Position numbers and translations under genes: made by a program. The notes beneath the pieces were generated by a model that was not told the origin of the DNA, ran no database searches, and was given only the letters and a program-made list of their open reading frames with translations. Positions 11,701 to 21,775 of a DNA stretch of 64,000 nucleotides are shown here, one piece after another (position 1 is the first letter of the stretch; every line of letters starts with the position of its first letter). The DNA comes from Helichrysum umbraculigerum (taxonomy: Eukaryota; Streptophyta; Magnoliopsida; Asterales; Asteraceae), in the NCBI GenBank assembly GCA_949592205.1, contig CATIUR010000001.1:15391501-15455500 (forward strand), in the 5' to 3' direction.

Positions 11701-14700
11701 TTAATGAGAACCGGAACCACTTGGGCCGGAAGTGCGTGGCGTCCAAGTGTTGCGTGGGTAGATTCGCAGAAACTTGTGAGCGATGACCCTGATGATGTTT
11801 GGAGTGTGTGATGCAAAGTCAGGGAAGCTGTCAAGGTGGTCTTCAGTGACTTTCTGCATATGCAGGAGATCCAAAGTGATGTCTTTTACGGTTTTGGAGA
11901 TAACTCCATGGGGATCAATCACAAAGAATCCAGCTTCACTAGCTTCCATCAGCTCACGTTCTGGATGGTTTTGTTTCAACGAGTCCATGAATCTGAGGAA
12001 CATCTGATGGATGTTTTCATGATCAGCTCGGCTAGAGTTTCCTCTGATTTCCCTGATAGACTCGTGAATGTGCTGGATGAGATTGGCCTGATGAGCGGAG
12101 AATGAGAGGGTAGAGTCACGAAAGATGTTATTGACAATATCGTACACCTCTCGCAATCCGTAGTGAAAGATCTGGCGGTACTCATCCGGATGGACTTCAC
12201 AGAAGATCTCTTTGATTCGGTCTGAGAGGAAGGTCGCGATGTTAACCATTGAGCCTTCGGGTATGGAAGAAGGGATGGTACGCGTTCTTTCGTCAAAAAT
12301 CTCAAACTCGAGATCATGGATGATCTTGTAAGCATGGTACTCAATGGTACAATCGATATAGAACCTGTTGGAAGAAGTGTTGTCTATATGATCGTTCTCA
12401 GCCATTAGATTTATCAATCTTCGAAGGTCATTCATTAGCCGGACATCAGCATCTACATCAGGGTTCCCAGTAGCGTGGTACATATTCCTGCGGTATGAGT
12501 TTAAGTATTCATGTTGTTGTGCAGAATATGGGAATGCAGATCTGATCAGCACATTATGTATCTTTCGGTACATGGCCCTCTGGTCCTCGAAGAACTCTAA
12601 CTCCTCAAATGTAGGTTCGGCAGTTTGGTGTAGGAGTTGAGTGGTGAGATCTTCGGTGAAGGCATACAGGCGGTTTTGAAATAGCAGTGGGTCTCGGCTG
12701 CTGGCTTGATAAACGTCATATTCGGCCTTGATTTCTTCTATCAGGTCCCTTTGACGTGGTGTGTACTCATTGGTAGAACTTATGATAATGTTCATCATTG
12801 AGGGGAGGTCATTCTTGAATGCCTCGATAGCACTAATCATTTCTTCGTGATTAGAAACCATGGGGATAGCTGGAGGTTTCGGAAGTCGGATAGAGCGGAT
12901 ATCGATCGGTATATCGATGTATACAGTGTTATCCTGATCATCCTTTGCTGATGGATTATCCATATCTTGAGAGTCTGGGAACTCAACAACATCAGAAGGT
13001 AACTGGATATCACTGGTGATCTGAGATATCGGCTGAGAAGAATCCATCTCTATGTCTCTCTCCTCAGAATCATGGCTAGATTCAGAAGTATCTCCCCATT
13101 CGAACAGAGTTCGAGGTGCAGAAGCATCGAAGGCTTGAATCCTTCGGGAAGGTAAGTCTGAATAAAGATCCAGTAGCATGGATTCTTTGTATGCCAGTAT
13201 TTTCTTCAGGAGTTTGTCTCTAAGCTCTGGATGTTGCTTTGAAAAAGTAATGGTCTTCTCAATGTTCAGCAGAGCGTTGAGTCTAGGTGAGACAAGAGGC
13301 TGGGAAGGATCTATGACAGATGTCAAGAGCTTCTCCATAGTAATACCAAACCCTGCATCATAATCAACATCTGATAGAGAGATAGAATCTTCAATCTTCA
13401 TAATCTCAGCTGTCGGAAGGTGTGATTCTGGTAAGTGTTGATGCGGTGGTGTAGACTGGTATACATCCTCCTCTTCTTCTTCGGGCTTTGAATCTTCTTC
13501 CTGTTCTTCCTCTGATTCTTCCATTTCCTCTGGTTCTAATTCTGGTGCTGTTTCTTCCTCTGATTCATCCATTTCCTCCTCTTCTACCTCTTCCTGCTCG
13601 GGTTCTGATTCCTCCATTTCCTCTTCTTCTGATTCTGACTCCTCTGTTGCTGAGATGAGACAGGTGTGATCATCTGGTCTGTATGGTTCTGGATCCGAGT
13701 CAGAAGTGTCATCATCTGAAGTAACTTTGCCCATTGATATTGCATAAATCTCTGCCTGTTCTGCTAGTGAGCACTCATCTTGATTAATTTTGAAAGATAC
13801 AGTTTGTCCATGTGCTCGCAGACTTATGACCTGAGAATAAACATCAATAACAGCACGTGCAGTATTCATGAATGGCCTACCTAGGATAATAGGGATATTG
13901 ATGTCTTCCTGAATATCCATCACTGCGAAGTCGGTGGGAAACCAAAACTTATCAACTTTAACCATGACGTTTTCAGCTATGCCCTTTGGATATCGAATGG
14001 ATTGGTCGGCAAGCTGGACACTCATCTTAGTGGGCTGGAGAGGTCCTATTTCTAGTCTGGTGTAAAGTGAATAGGGCATGAGGTTGATGCTAGCTCCAAG
14101 ATCGGCCAAGGAACGTATCATGCCTGAGTGATAGATAGAGCAGGGTAAGGTGAATCGACCTGTGTCTCCTAGTTTTTCCGGTAGGGTATTCTGGATGACG
14201 GCTGAGCATTCATCATTTAGAGAGATTTTGGGGGTTTCAGGAACCTTGTCTTTAGTAGCCAGTATTCGTCGGATATACTTAGTGCCGGAAGTGATTCTAG
14301 ACACGGTGTCCATGAATTTTCGGTCAAGTTTGAATGACTTGGCATTGTACTTTTTGCATAGATGGTTCGGGAAAGGAACTCGCACCTCTCTAGTCGGAGT
14401 GGGTACGGATCTGGTCTCAACTGTTGGCGGGACAGGAGTATGTTCCTTTACTGGAGTGGAATTAGTAGGAGGTGAGCTCAGGGTTTTTGCTTCTTCGACG
14501 TGAGGATTCTGAACGGTGTTACTGGGTAGAGATCCTTGTGGTCGGGTATCGAGACGTTGGGCTAACTGACCAATCTGATTCTCAAGGCTTTTTAGTCGGT
14601 TCATCGTGAAAAGATTAGCCTGGTCTTGTCTATTTATAAACCCTTGAATGAGTTGTCGAAGGGTGTCATCTGAACTAGTGACAGGTGTGGTAGGTTGATG

Positions 14701-14985
14701 AGGTTGGGTTGTACCAGGATTAGGTGTGTTGGGTGAAAATGGTTGGTTATAAGTAAGTTGGGGTTGTTGTGGGTAAGATGGGTATCTAGGTTGGTGTTCG
14801 TATTGTTGAGGCGGTTGGTTGTTCCAAGGTGGGTATTGGATAGGTCTGCTAGCTGGTGGAGAAGTTTGAGCATAATAGACAGCTGGGTCCTCGTACGCAA
14901 CCTGATATCCTTGAGTAGGAGATGGGTTGGTATAGTTCTGGAAGGATTGAATATGGTGGACTTGCTGCGGCTGCTTCTTAAGCTC
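11701..14985 (-). CDS. Athila-type gag C-terminus, protease and long unknown tail
   Basis: An open frame on the minus strand. An ATG is at 14604, but proline/glutamine-rich gag C-terminal sequence reads open upstream to about 14985, so the true start is in gag. It contains an aspartic protease (LADLGASINLMP and IILGRPFMNTA, about residues 165-260 from the ATG), followed by a very acidic Glu/Ser/Pro segment (about 290-400). After that comes roughly 550 residues of ordered-looking sequence that I cannot assign. Normal Athila elements continue from protease into reverse transcriptase; no YxDD, RNase H or integrase motif is visible. It ends at 11701. The frame is open for 967 codons from the ATG, suggesting selection until recently. 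This looks like a non-autonomous gag-pro element with a foreign or highly diverged 3' domain. Confidence 0.75.
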   Translation of the reverse strand, partial: ELKKQPQQVHHIQSFQNYTNPSPTQGYQVAYEDPAVYYAQTSPPASRPIQYPPWNNQPPQQYEHQPRYPSYPQQPQLTYNQPFSPNTPNPGTTQPHQPTTPVTSSDDTLRQLIQGFINRQDQANLFTMNRLKSLENQIGQLAQRLDTRPQGSLPSNTVQNPHVEEAKTLSSPPTNSTPVKEHTPVPPTVETRSVPTPTREVRVPFPNHLCKKYNAKSFKLDRKFMDTVSRITSGTKYIRRILATKDKVPETPKISLNDECSAVIQNTLPEKLGDTGRFTLPCSIYHSGMIRSLADLGASINLMPYSLYTRLEIGPLQPTKMSVQLADQSIRYPKGIAENVMVKVDKFWFPTDFAVMDIQEDINIPIILGRPFMNTARAVIDVYSQVISLRAHGQTVSFKINQDECSLAEQAEIYAISMGKVTSDDDTSDSDPEPYRPDDHTCLISATEESESEEEEMEESEPEQEEVEEEEMDESEEETAPELEPEEMEESEEEQEEDSKPEEEEEDVYQSTPPHQHLPESHLPTAEIMKIEDSISLSDVDYDAGFGITMEKLLTSVIDPSQPLVSPRLNALLNIEKTITFSKQHPELRDKLLKKILAYKESMLLDLYSDLPSRRIQAFDASAPRTLFEWGDTSESSHDSEERDIEMDSSQPISQITSDIQLPSDVVEFPDSQDMDNPSAKDDQDNTVYIDIPIDIRSIRLPKPPAIPMVSNHEEMISAIEAFKNDLPSMMNIIISSTNEYTPRQRDLIEEIKAEYDVYQASSRDPLLFQNRLYAFTEDLTTQLLHQTAEPTFEELEFFEDQRAMYRKIHNVLIRSAFPYSAQQHEYLNSYRRNMYHATGNPDVDADVRLMNDLRRLINLMAENDHIDNTSSNRFYIDCTIEYHAYKIIHDLEFEIFDERTRTIPSSIPEGSMVNIATFLSDRIKEIFCEVHPDEYRQIFHYGLREVYDIVNNIFRDSTLSFSAHQANLIQHIHESIREIRGNSSRADHENIHQMFLRFMDSLKQNHPERELMEASEAGFFVIDPHGVISKTVKDITLDLLHMQKVTEDHLDSFPDFASHTPNIIRVIAHKFLRIYPRNTWTPRTSGPSGSGSH

Positions 14986-15915
14986 TCAAATCTGCTTCGT
15001 TAAGCTTTATATTTGTTCGCTTAGAGATTTGATGGCTTCGGTTTGTTTAGAATTATTGGCGGAGAGAGGTAAAGATGAGGATTGCTCATCAGACTTCCAA
15101 TCGTGGTAATGCATCGTCATATCCTCGATTAAGCTCCAAGCTTCATCATCGGTCATCTTCATGAAATTACCTTGAGCAGCGGCATCAAGAATAATGCGGT
15201 GGTTTGAAGCGAGACCGTTATAGAATGTGCGTAACTTGTCAGCCTTCGTCATCTGGTGATTTGGACATTTCCTTATCAAACTTTTGAATCGCTCCCATGC
15301 CGAGTAGATTGATTCATCGTGAGCTTATTCAAAGTGCGCGATGTCATTCTTGAGTTTGGTTTGTTTGGACGAAGGAAAGTATCTGGCAAGGAATTTGTTA
15401 CCCATATCCGTCCATGAGGTGATTGAGCCGGTCTCAAGTCCCTCAAACCAAGAGAGTGCATGTAAAGCGAGAGAATATGGGAACAAGTATAAGCGAACTA
15501 TGTTCTGCTCGACCCCATTCTGCTTGTAGGAGTTTGATATGTGGATGAACTTGTCAATGTGAGCGTTAAGATCTTCACGTGGTAGTCCGTGGAATTAACA
15601 GTTGTCCTTGATGAGTTGTACGATGTGATGCTTCAGCTCGAAGGATGCTCCCTCTATCTCCGGATAGGTGATTGGTCCTCCTCGTCCTTCAATGGATGGC
15701 TTGGTGTTGTCAGCAAGAGTGACACGAGTGGCCATTTCGGGAAGATGGAAGCGTTTTTGTTTTCGGATAGTACGGATAATAGACTCAGGATCAGGTACGA
15801 AAATGAGCGGTTCAGATTCGGACGATCTGGTCTGATATCGTTGTGTGTTGTGGGAAGTTATTTTTTGCTGGAACAAAGAAAGTAAATAGTAAAATACGAA
15901 AAATAAAGGTATCAC
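14986..15915 (-). pseudogene. gag: Athila-type gag, N-terminal and middle, broken
   Basis: Capsid-type gag of an Athila-like element. Recognisable stretches on the minus strand are FELKHHIVQLIKDN, the AWERFKSLIRKCPNH region and FYNGLASNHRIILDAAAQG, which correspond to the conserved retrotrans_gag core. In-frame stops occur at 15595-15597 and near 15325, and the frame changes near 14985-15007. It starts soon after the primer-binding site at 15963-15979, as expected. Not functional as it stands. Confidence 0.75.
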
Positions 15916-15962
15916 TAAAAAGAAAGGGTTCGTCAGGACGCCTCTGGGTCTTACGATCGATT

Positions 15963-15979
15963 CTCCGGCAGCGGCGCCA
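15963..15979 (-). other. Athila primer-binding site (tRNA-Asp type)
   Basis: The minus strand reads TGGCGCCGCTGCCGGAG, close to the tRNA-Asp-complementary site of Athila elements. It lies six bases from the LTR end at 15986 and fixes the element's orientation. Confidence 0.85.
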
Positions 15980-15985
15980 AAAACT

Positions 15986-18413
15986 TGTTACAGCTGAAAC
16001 GGTCGTTACGCAACAGCTGCAACGGGGTTTTATATTTATAGAGCTGGGGACCTAAATTCTACTTACAGAGGTAAGTATAACTCAGGGTCGTTCTTAAGAT
16101 CAATCGTATTGTGAAGCGGAGTTGTCCAGACAAACTTATTCAAATTAGTGATGGGTTTTTGAAAAGAGTTTTTGATTTGGTTTTAGGTCCGTTTAAACTA
16201 AACTAATAAAAGCAGGAAATAAACAAAACAGTAAAATATAGATAGGGAATCAGTAATGGAGAATAGTACTTGTTATGACTTCGTTAGCTTGTGTTATGGG
16301 GTGATGTCTGGGGTTATTTATGAAAACGTCTTTTAAAGATTTGTGTCTTGCTTTTACCTGAGTAGTCGTAGTGTAAACACTAACACCCTACTATCTGATT
16401 TCTCAGACAGTATGTCACTGGGTTGCTAGGTTATGGTGATTCTGATCAGAGGAGGCTGCTCAACTCTTCAACACTTTCCATCTAGTGGAATAGTGACCCT
16501 TTTTGGAATGGTATTCCTGGGCGCATGAGATAGAGTAACAGACCCACTAAAGGTTCTGACCGTTCTTAACACCACGGAGATACTAAGGCTAGGCAAGGCA
16601 TTTATAATTAAGACTTGGTGTGGTGACTGCTAACTTTGTATTAATGGTCTTTGTTTAGTCCAGAGCTGTGTGATTCAACCAGGATGTGACACAGTCTTCA
16701 ACCGACTCCTTAGCTTTTCCCACGTATTTAAACGTTATGCGAAGTACTGTGCCGATTTATGGTCTTTCCGGTGCCACATACTTTATGGTCACTCTGGACT
16801 GGTGTACTAAGTTTGTATTAAAGCTTGACCATCTATGATATAAACCCAACCCTCACTTATTTAAACATATCCCAATAAATCCCTGATTGATTCACGGTGT
16901 ACTATATGATAGGGTTGACAGTATTTCCACAGCTACACAATTCAGACCATGTTTGTATTTTATAACATAGATAGGTAGTTACCGGTTGATCAAGGTTCGC
17001 GACTCCTTGTCATACAGGTTCTAACCACGTTTATTGGAGGAAAGGCGATTTTGGTTTAGAAATTCATAAATACAAAGTTATCAGTACACCGGTTTTCATT
17101 TTGTAACAATTGAGAACATTATTCCACAACGGATTGTGCCCACGACTTTCATAGCTTCCACGTTCCGTACTACACACATTCGTGATGATTCCGGCGCTAT
17201 ACAAATGAAAGCCGTATAACGTTACTTCCGTTGTTTCATAACGATATTATCCCAATTGCGTATTTAAAGTAACATCACCCCAAATATTAACAAGCTAACT
17301 ACATCACAACAAGCACATAAGAGAACTACTCACTACGCATGGCAAACAATCCTAAATCTATCATAATAACAATATCAATCATCATAATAGAAAAGGAAAG
17401 AAATAACCGTAGATTATGCGTAGACAGAATAATGTTAGAAGAATACACGAACGGAACCTCCGCAATATCTTCGACAATATTACAAATAAGCCCCTCAGAA
17501 TATTCCCTACACTATTACAAAAGTAGCCCCTCCGTTAGTCTAGGTTAAATATTAACCAAGAACTAACGAACTAAAACCCTAATCTATTTCTCCTCTAACT
17601 CCTAAGAGTAGTGCTAGAGAGAGAAAGCTAAACTAGAAAGAGAAAGAGTGTGTGAGAGAGAAACTGAGAATTCTTGTTGAAGAATGGTGTGTGGAATGAG
17701 GATGGAGAGCTCTCTATTTATAGGCAAGCCATGGATCTAAGAGTACAAGCCCATAAGCATACGTACAAGCAAACGAAGCAAGGAAGAGGGGGTGTGAGAC
17801 CAAAACAGGCCATGTACGGCCTGTTTGTGGCCGTGTATGGCCTAAAAGTGGCCATGTACGGCCTTATCATGGCCGTGTACGGCTGGTGGTAGGCCGTGTG
17901 GTAGGCCGTGTGATTTATCTAGACTTTTCTCGTTGCTTCGGAAGGCCGTATCTTCTTCGTTTTGCGTCCGTTTGACTTGATTCTTTTGCCTGAGGTCTCG
18001 TAATTCCGTTACGCTTCTAATGATGCCAAAAGTGCCAAATTTGGATATTTCTAGAGTTGGCGTGTGCGGAATGCCCTCGGTTTGCGCTCAGAAAGCTCCA
18101 TCTTCCTCGTTCTTTACCCGATCTGCACGATTCTTGATTCTACAGTCTTGGAATAACCTGATACATCATATGAGACTATTTAAGGACTAATATCATAATA
18201 TGGTTAAAAGTCTGTAAGAATCAGTGTTTAGAATAATCTGCCTCGATTTGCGTGCCTTTTGGACGCTTTTAGCATTTTTTACAGCAATGCCTATAATTTG
18301 ACCAACTTTGTGAAATTAAGTAAATAAACGTTTAATTCAAGTGTTTTCACCAAGAATTAGGCCAAATGTGCGGGAAATATGTGCCTGAAAACATGACTTT
18401 TTAGCACATATCA
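15986..18413 (-). repeat. Athila-type LTR, 2.4 kb
   Basis: On the minus strand it starts TGATATGTGCTAAAAAG and ends CAGCTGTAACA, with the primer site immediately downstream. Unusually, a polypurine-like tract and the GCTTGAGGACAAGC motif that normally precede the 3' LTR lie immediately upstream, so this one LTR has the neighbours of both a 5' and a 3' LTR. At 17805-17910 it contains a cluster of imperfect palindromes of GGCCGTGTACGGCC type. No protein is supported. Confidence 0.8.
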
Positions 18414-18985
18414 AATATCTCACACTTAGACATTGCTTGTCCTCAAGCAAAACTCAGTTTTTATGAAAACGGTTTTAAGCAGAATTGGCGAATTCTACAA
18501 ATTCTTAAAAGTAATCACCCTGCATATCAGTAAACCATAATAGAAAATAAGGAGAAACAAGATAATCGTCCCAGAAACAAGGAATGATTTCTTAGGCATA
18601 CTTCCAACTCTCGCGATCTTGGAGTATACATGACCGGGCGATTCCTCACAAGGTGGTCACTCAATTCACTCAAAGTGTATCGGGTTTCCTAACATTCTAG
18701 AACAAATGAAATCGCTCAAAAGCCAGTCATATGGCACTCATCGTCATAGGCTTGATCGAGAATCGGATCTTCACCACTTAAGTGAGGACGGTGCTAATTA
18801 TCCCAAGACATTCATGAGGGTTGTAATATTTGGTGAGGGTGAAAGGGTATGGATATTGGTTCGTTTTGGGTGTAAGGGTTTAGCTATACCTTAGAATTCT
18901 AAAGATCATGAAAAACTTTATTTAGAATAGCGCAAATACGGAAAAGGAACTAGATAGCTATTTTGCTTCTATCAGATTCTTCTGG
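18414..18985 (-). other. Athila internal 3' end, non-coding
   Basis: The minus strand contains TTTTGCTTGAGGACAAGC near 18433-18455 and a short purine-rich tract before the LTR, the usual end of an Athila internal region. No reading frame. It stops abruptly near 18985 where gypsy 1 pol begins. Confidence 0.6.
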
Positions 18986-18989
18986 AGAT

Positions 18990-20036
18990 TGATACTACTG
19001 AAAGCACTTAGCCCATTTTCTTGCTATTAAGGAAACTGATATGATGGATAAGTTGACTAGAATTTATCTGAAGGAAATCGTTTCTAGACATGGTGTGCCA
19101 TTGTCTATTATCTCTGACAGAGATACCTGATTCACTTCTCACTTTTGGCAATCACTTCAAAAGGCACTTGGTACTCGATTAGATATGAGTACTGCCTACC
19201 ATCCTCAAACCGACGGTCAAAGTGAACGAACAATACAGACGCTTGAAGACTTGTTGCGAGCATGTGTGATGGACTTTGGAGGTAGTTGGGATACTCACCT
19301 TCCTTTAGCAGAATTTTCATACAACAATAGTTATCACACTAGTATTAAGATGGCACCATTTGAGGTGTTGTATGGACGCAAATGCCGATCACCGCTCTGT
19401 TGGGCAGAGTTGGGTGACAGACAGCTATCTGGACCTGATATTGTCCAGGAAACCACTGACAAGATAACTCAAGTACTTCAACGATTAAAAACGGCACGAG
19501 ATAGGCAAAAGAGCTACGCTGATAACCGCCGTAAACCTCTTGAGTTTCATGTAGGAGACAAGGTCCAACTCAAAGTATCGCCTTGGAAGGGGATAGCACG
19601 ATTTGGCATACGAGGAAAACTAAACCCACTTTATATTGGGCCTTTCGAAATCCTTACAAGGATTGGTCCTGTCGCTTACAAACTCAAACTGCCACGAGAG
19701 CTCAACAGTATTCACGACACTTTTCACGTTAGTAATCTCAAAAAGTGTCTTTCGGATGAAACCTTAATCATTCCTCCTGACGAAGTTTTCATTGACTCAA
19801 AACTCAATTTTGTGGAGGAACCCATCGAAATAATTGATCGGAAAACACATAAACTCCGACGTAGTCGGATCAAACTTGTCAAAGTTCGATGGAATTCGAA
19901 ACGCGGCCCAGAGTCTACATGGGAGCGCGAAGATGAAATGCAAAAGAAATATCCTCATCTTTTTGAGCACGCATCTGTGACCCACGACTCAACTCAAATC
20001 TCGGGACGAGATTTCTCTAACGAGGGGAGAATGTGA
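18990..20036 (+). pseudogene. pol: Gypsy 1 integrase C-terminal half with chromodomain
   Basis: Remnant of the gypsy 1 polyprotein. It begins at the [10 protein letters not shown] motif inside the integrase core, shows the [19 protein letters not shown] motif with the catalytic Glu, then a [16 protein letters not shown] (GPY/F-type) module, then a C-terminal chromodomain ([20 protein letters not shown] and TWEREDEM). That domain order is typical of Tekay/Del chromoviruses, whose chromodomain targets integration to chromatin marks. A TGA at 19128-19130 breaks the DRD-x-FTS motif, probably from CGA. Everything upstream (gag, protease, RT, RNase H, N-terminal integrase) is missing. The stop codon overlaps the first bases of the 3' LTR at 20034. 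Confidence 0.88.
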
Positions 20037-20815
20037 CACTCTTCCAAATAGGTATATATTTATATACTTAATTTCACTTATTTATACAGTTTGGATACCA
20101 AGCTATCTTATCAATATATTTACAAAAAAGCCTTCGATGTAGTGATGAAATTGTGATACATAATCAAACCGGCACTCTTGTCTTTCAACCCCACTATACT
20201 ATTCATAGTTGTGGGGCACTGTGTACTTACTGCTTCTACGATAAGCAAGTGGATTACACTAATCCACCACGAAATTCTCTATTAAACCTCTGATGTGAGA
20301 TAAGTTTAGCGAGCCTAAAACTTATGAACAAAAAGTATTGCAAAAATTTATAATTAATTATAATTATAAATTAAACGATACAAAATAATATCGGAAGGAA
20401 TCCGACTGAACAAACACAAGAGTTGGTGATACAAAAGTTTAGATATGAACTCGAAAAATGTTTTTAAATATTTTTATTTGAAAATATTATACGATCAGTC
20501 AGAAACGAAAACGAAACGAAAACAAATATACGTTTTATTTAAAAATGTGTCATGCGCGAACAAAAACAAATACAAAACGCACCCAAAGGTCAAAAATAAT
20601 AAAAGTATTATTTTTCCCCTTCATAATAAAGTATTTGGAGAATCACCTCAATATATCATTACGAAAATATAATGAAATCTGGCACATAATTGGACCCGTA
20701 TCCGAAATTAACGGGTTAAAAACCTACAATATTTACACAAACTAAAATTCCAGTCGACACTTTACTGCTTACACCTTACTTCCCTTTCAATTTTTGGAAC
20801 AAAAAAATTCATTTT

Positions 20816-20821
20816 TATATA
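20816..20821 (+). promoter_or_regulatory. TATA box of gypsy 1 3' LTR
   Basis: TATATA followed by a pyrimidine-rich CTCTCTCTC stretch and then the CAT-rich leader. This fits a plant core promoter placed about 780 bp into the LTR. Activity is inferred. Confidence 0.55.
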
Positions 20822-21467
20822 CTCTCTCTCAAACACAGATTACACACACACCACCAACTTCACATTATTGGAGTCTCCTGTTTCACTTCTTCTTCTTCAT
20901 TCGGCACTAGCAGAAACAAGAGGAGGCAACAACAAGATCACCATCAAAAATCATAATAATAACATCTTCATAATAATCACCTTCATCTCATCTTCTTCAA
21001 TATCATCTTCACATCATAATCACAAGCAAAACCATAACAAAACTATGATAACATGATCATAAACATTTTCAAATCGGCATCATCATCCATGCAGCTACAT
21101 CATCATCATCGTCGCATCATCATCATCTCATTTTGAAATCACTGTGAGGAAACTTTCTTACAAATTTCTTACATAAATTTGTTGTTATATTGTAATTATT
21201 CGAAGATTATGATAGATTGAAAACGAGAAACGAATTAAAACCAAGTAAAAATGGAAGGTTTGGTGATGATAATTTTTGGAACCAAAAATGTGCCTGTATA
21301 AAATTTTTGAGTATAATTATAGTTTAAATAAAGGTATAAAAACCTTTGTAAAAGCTAAAAGATTGTGTCCTAAAACTTGGTGAAAAACATAACTCAAAAT
21401 CATAGCTAAACACTAAGAATAATACGGATGAATTTTTGCTTCGAACAGAGCATAGAACTGAAACAAC

Positions 21468-21570
21468 CATACCCGAACGGGTGAGGTACCCGACCCGAAC
21501 GGGTGGGACCTCACACCCGAACGGGTGGCATGCAAGACCCGGACGGGTCAGTTGTTAAACCCGTAAGGGT
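21468..21570 (+). repeat. ACCCGAACGGGT palindrome array (gypsy 1 LTR)
   Basis: Five spaced near-palindromes ACCCG-NN-CGGGT (variants AA, GA, TA) within about 100 bp. Each can fold on itself. The same motif array recurs in solo LTR B. Confidence 0.85.
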
Positions 21571-21697
21571 GGCTCCATGATCCTATTCTATGTATTAACT
21601 TAACTTACTAAATATAGTAAGTACTATATATAGAAATAATAATAATATATTAAACAACTAATATTAATAATAGGTATTATTATTATAATTAAATTAT

Positions 21698-21701
<4 letters not shown>

Positions 21702-21766
<65 letters not shown>
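21702..21766. repeat. (TA)n microsatellite
   Basis: About 31 TA units in the gypsy 1 LTR, immediately left of solo LTR B. A related (TA)n at about 24498-24547 is on the other side. Confidence 0.95.
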
Positions 21767-21772
<6 letters not shown>

Positions 21773-21775
21773 TAC

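Larger units (their letters stand above)
11159..18985 (-). mobile_element. Athila-type gypsy segment, rearranged
   Basis: Minus-strand Athila/Tat-type material: gag, protease, a long novel tail, the GGGAGGCAACCC motif (about 11640) that usually follows the coding region, a tRNA-Asp-type primer site (15963-15979) and one LTR (15986-18413). Beyond the LTR, at 18414-18985, sits what looks like the 3' end of another internal region (GCTTGAGGACAAGC motif and purine tract). Both outer ends are truncated: the left abuts copia 1 and the right abuts a gypsy 1 pol remnant. I see no target duplication for the block. No reverse transcriptase or integrase is found. Confidence 0.75.
20034..21775 (+). mobile_element. 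Gypsy 1 3' LTR, segment 1
   Basis: Starts TGTGACACTC straight after a purine tract (AACGAGGGGAGAA). It contains a TATA box (20816-20821), a CAT/ATC-rich leader to about 21140, and a donor-like ACT/GTGAGG at 21144. An array of ACCCGAACGGGT palindromes at about 21468-21570 follows, then a (TA)n run. It is interrupted at 21776 by solo LTR B. The LTR continues at 24306 and again at 46483; its own length without insertions is about 3.3 kb. Confidence 0.85.

Noticed and set aside
14634..14900. 88-residue Asn/Leu/Thr-rich reverse-strand protein
   Set aside because: It is a shadow frame of the Pro/Gln-rich gag C-terminal coding sequence in the neighbouring frame.
20868..21056. Small frame starting MESPVSLLLLHSALAETRGG
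   Set aside because: It reads the CAT/AAT-rich LTR leader; the related leaders in solo LTRs A, B and C do not keep the frame.
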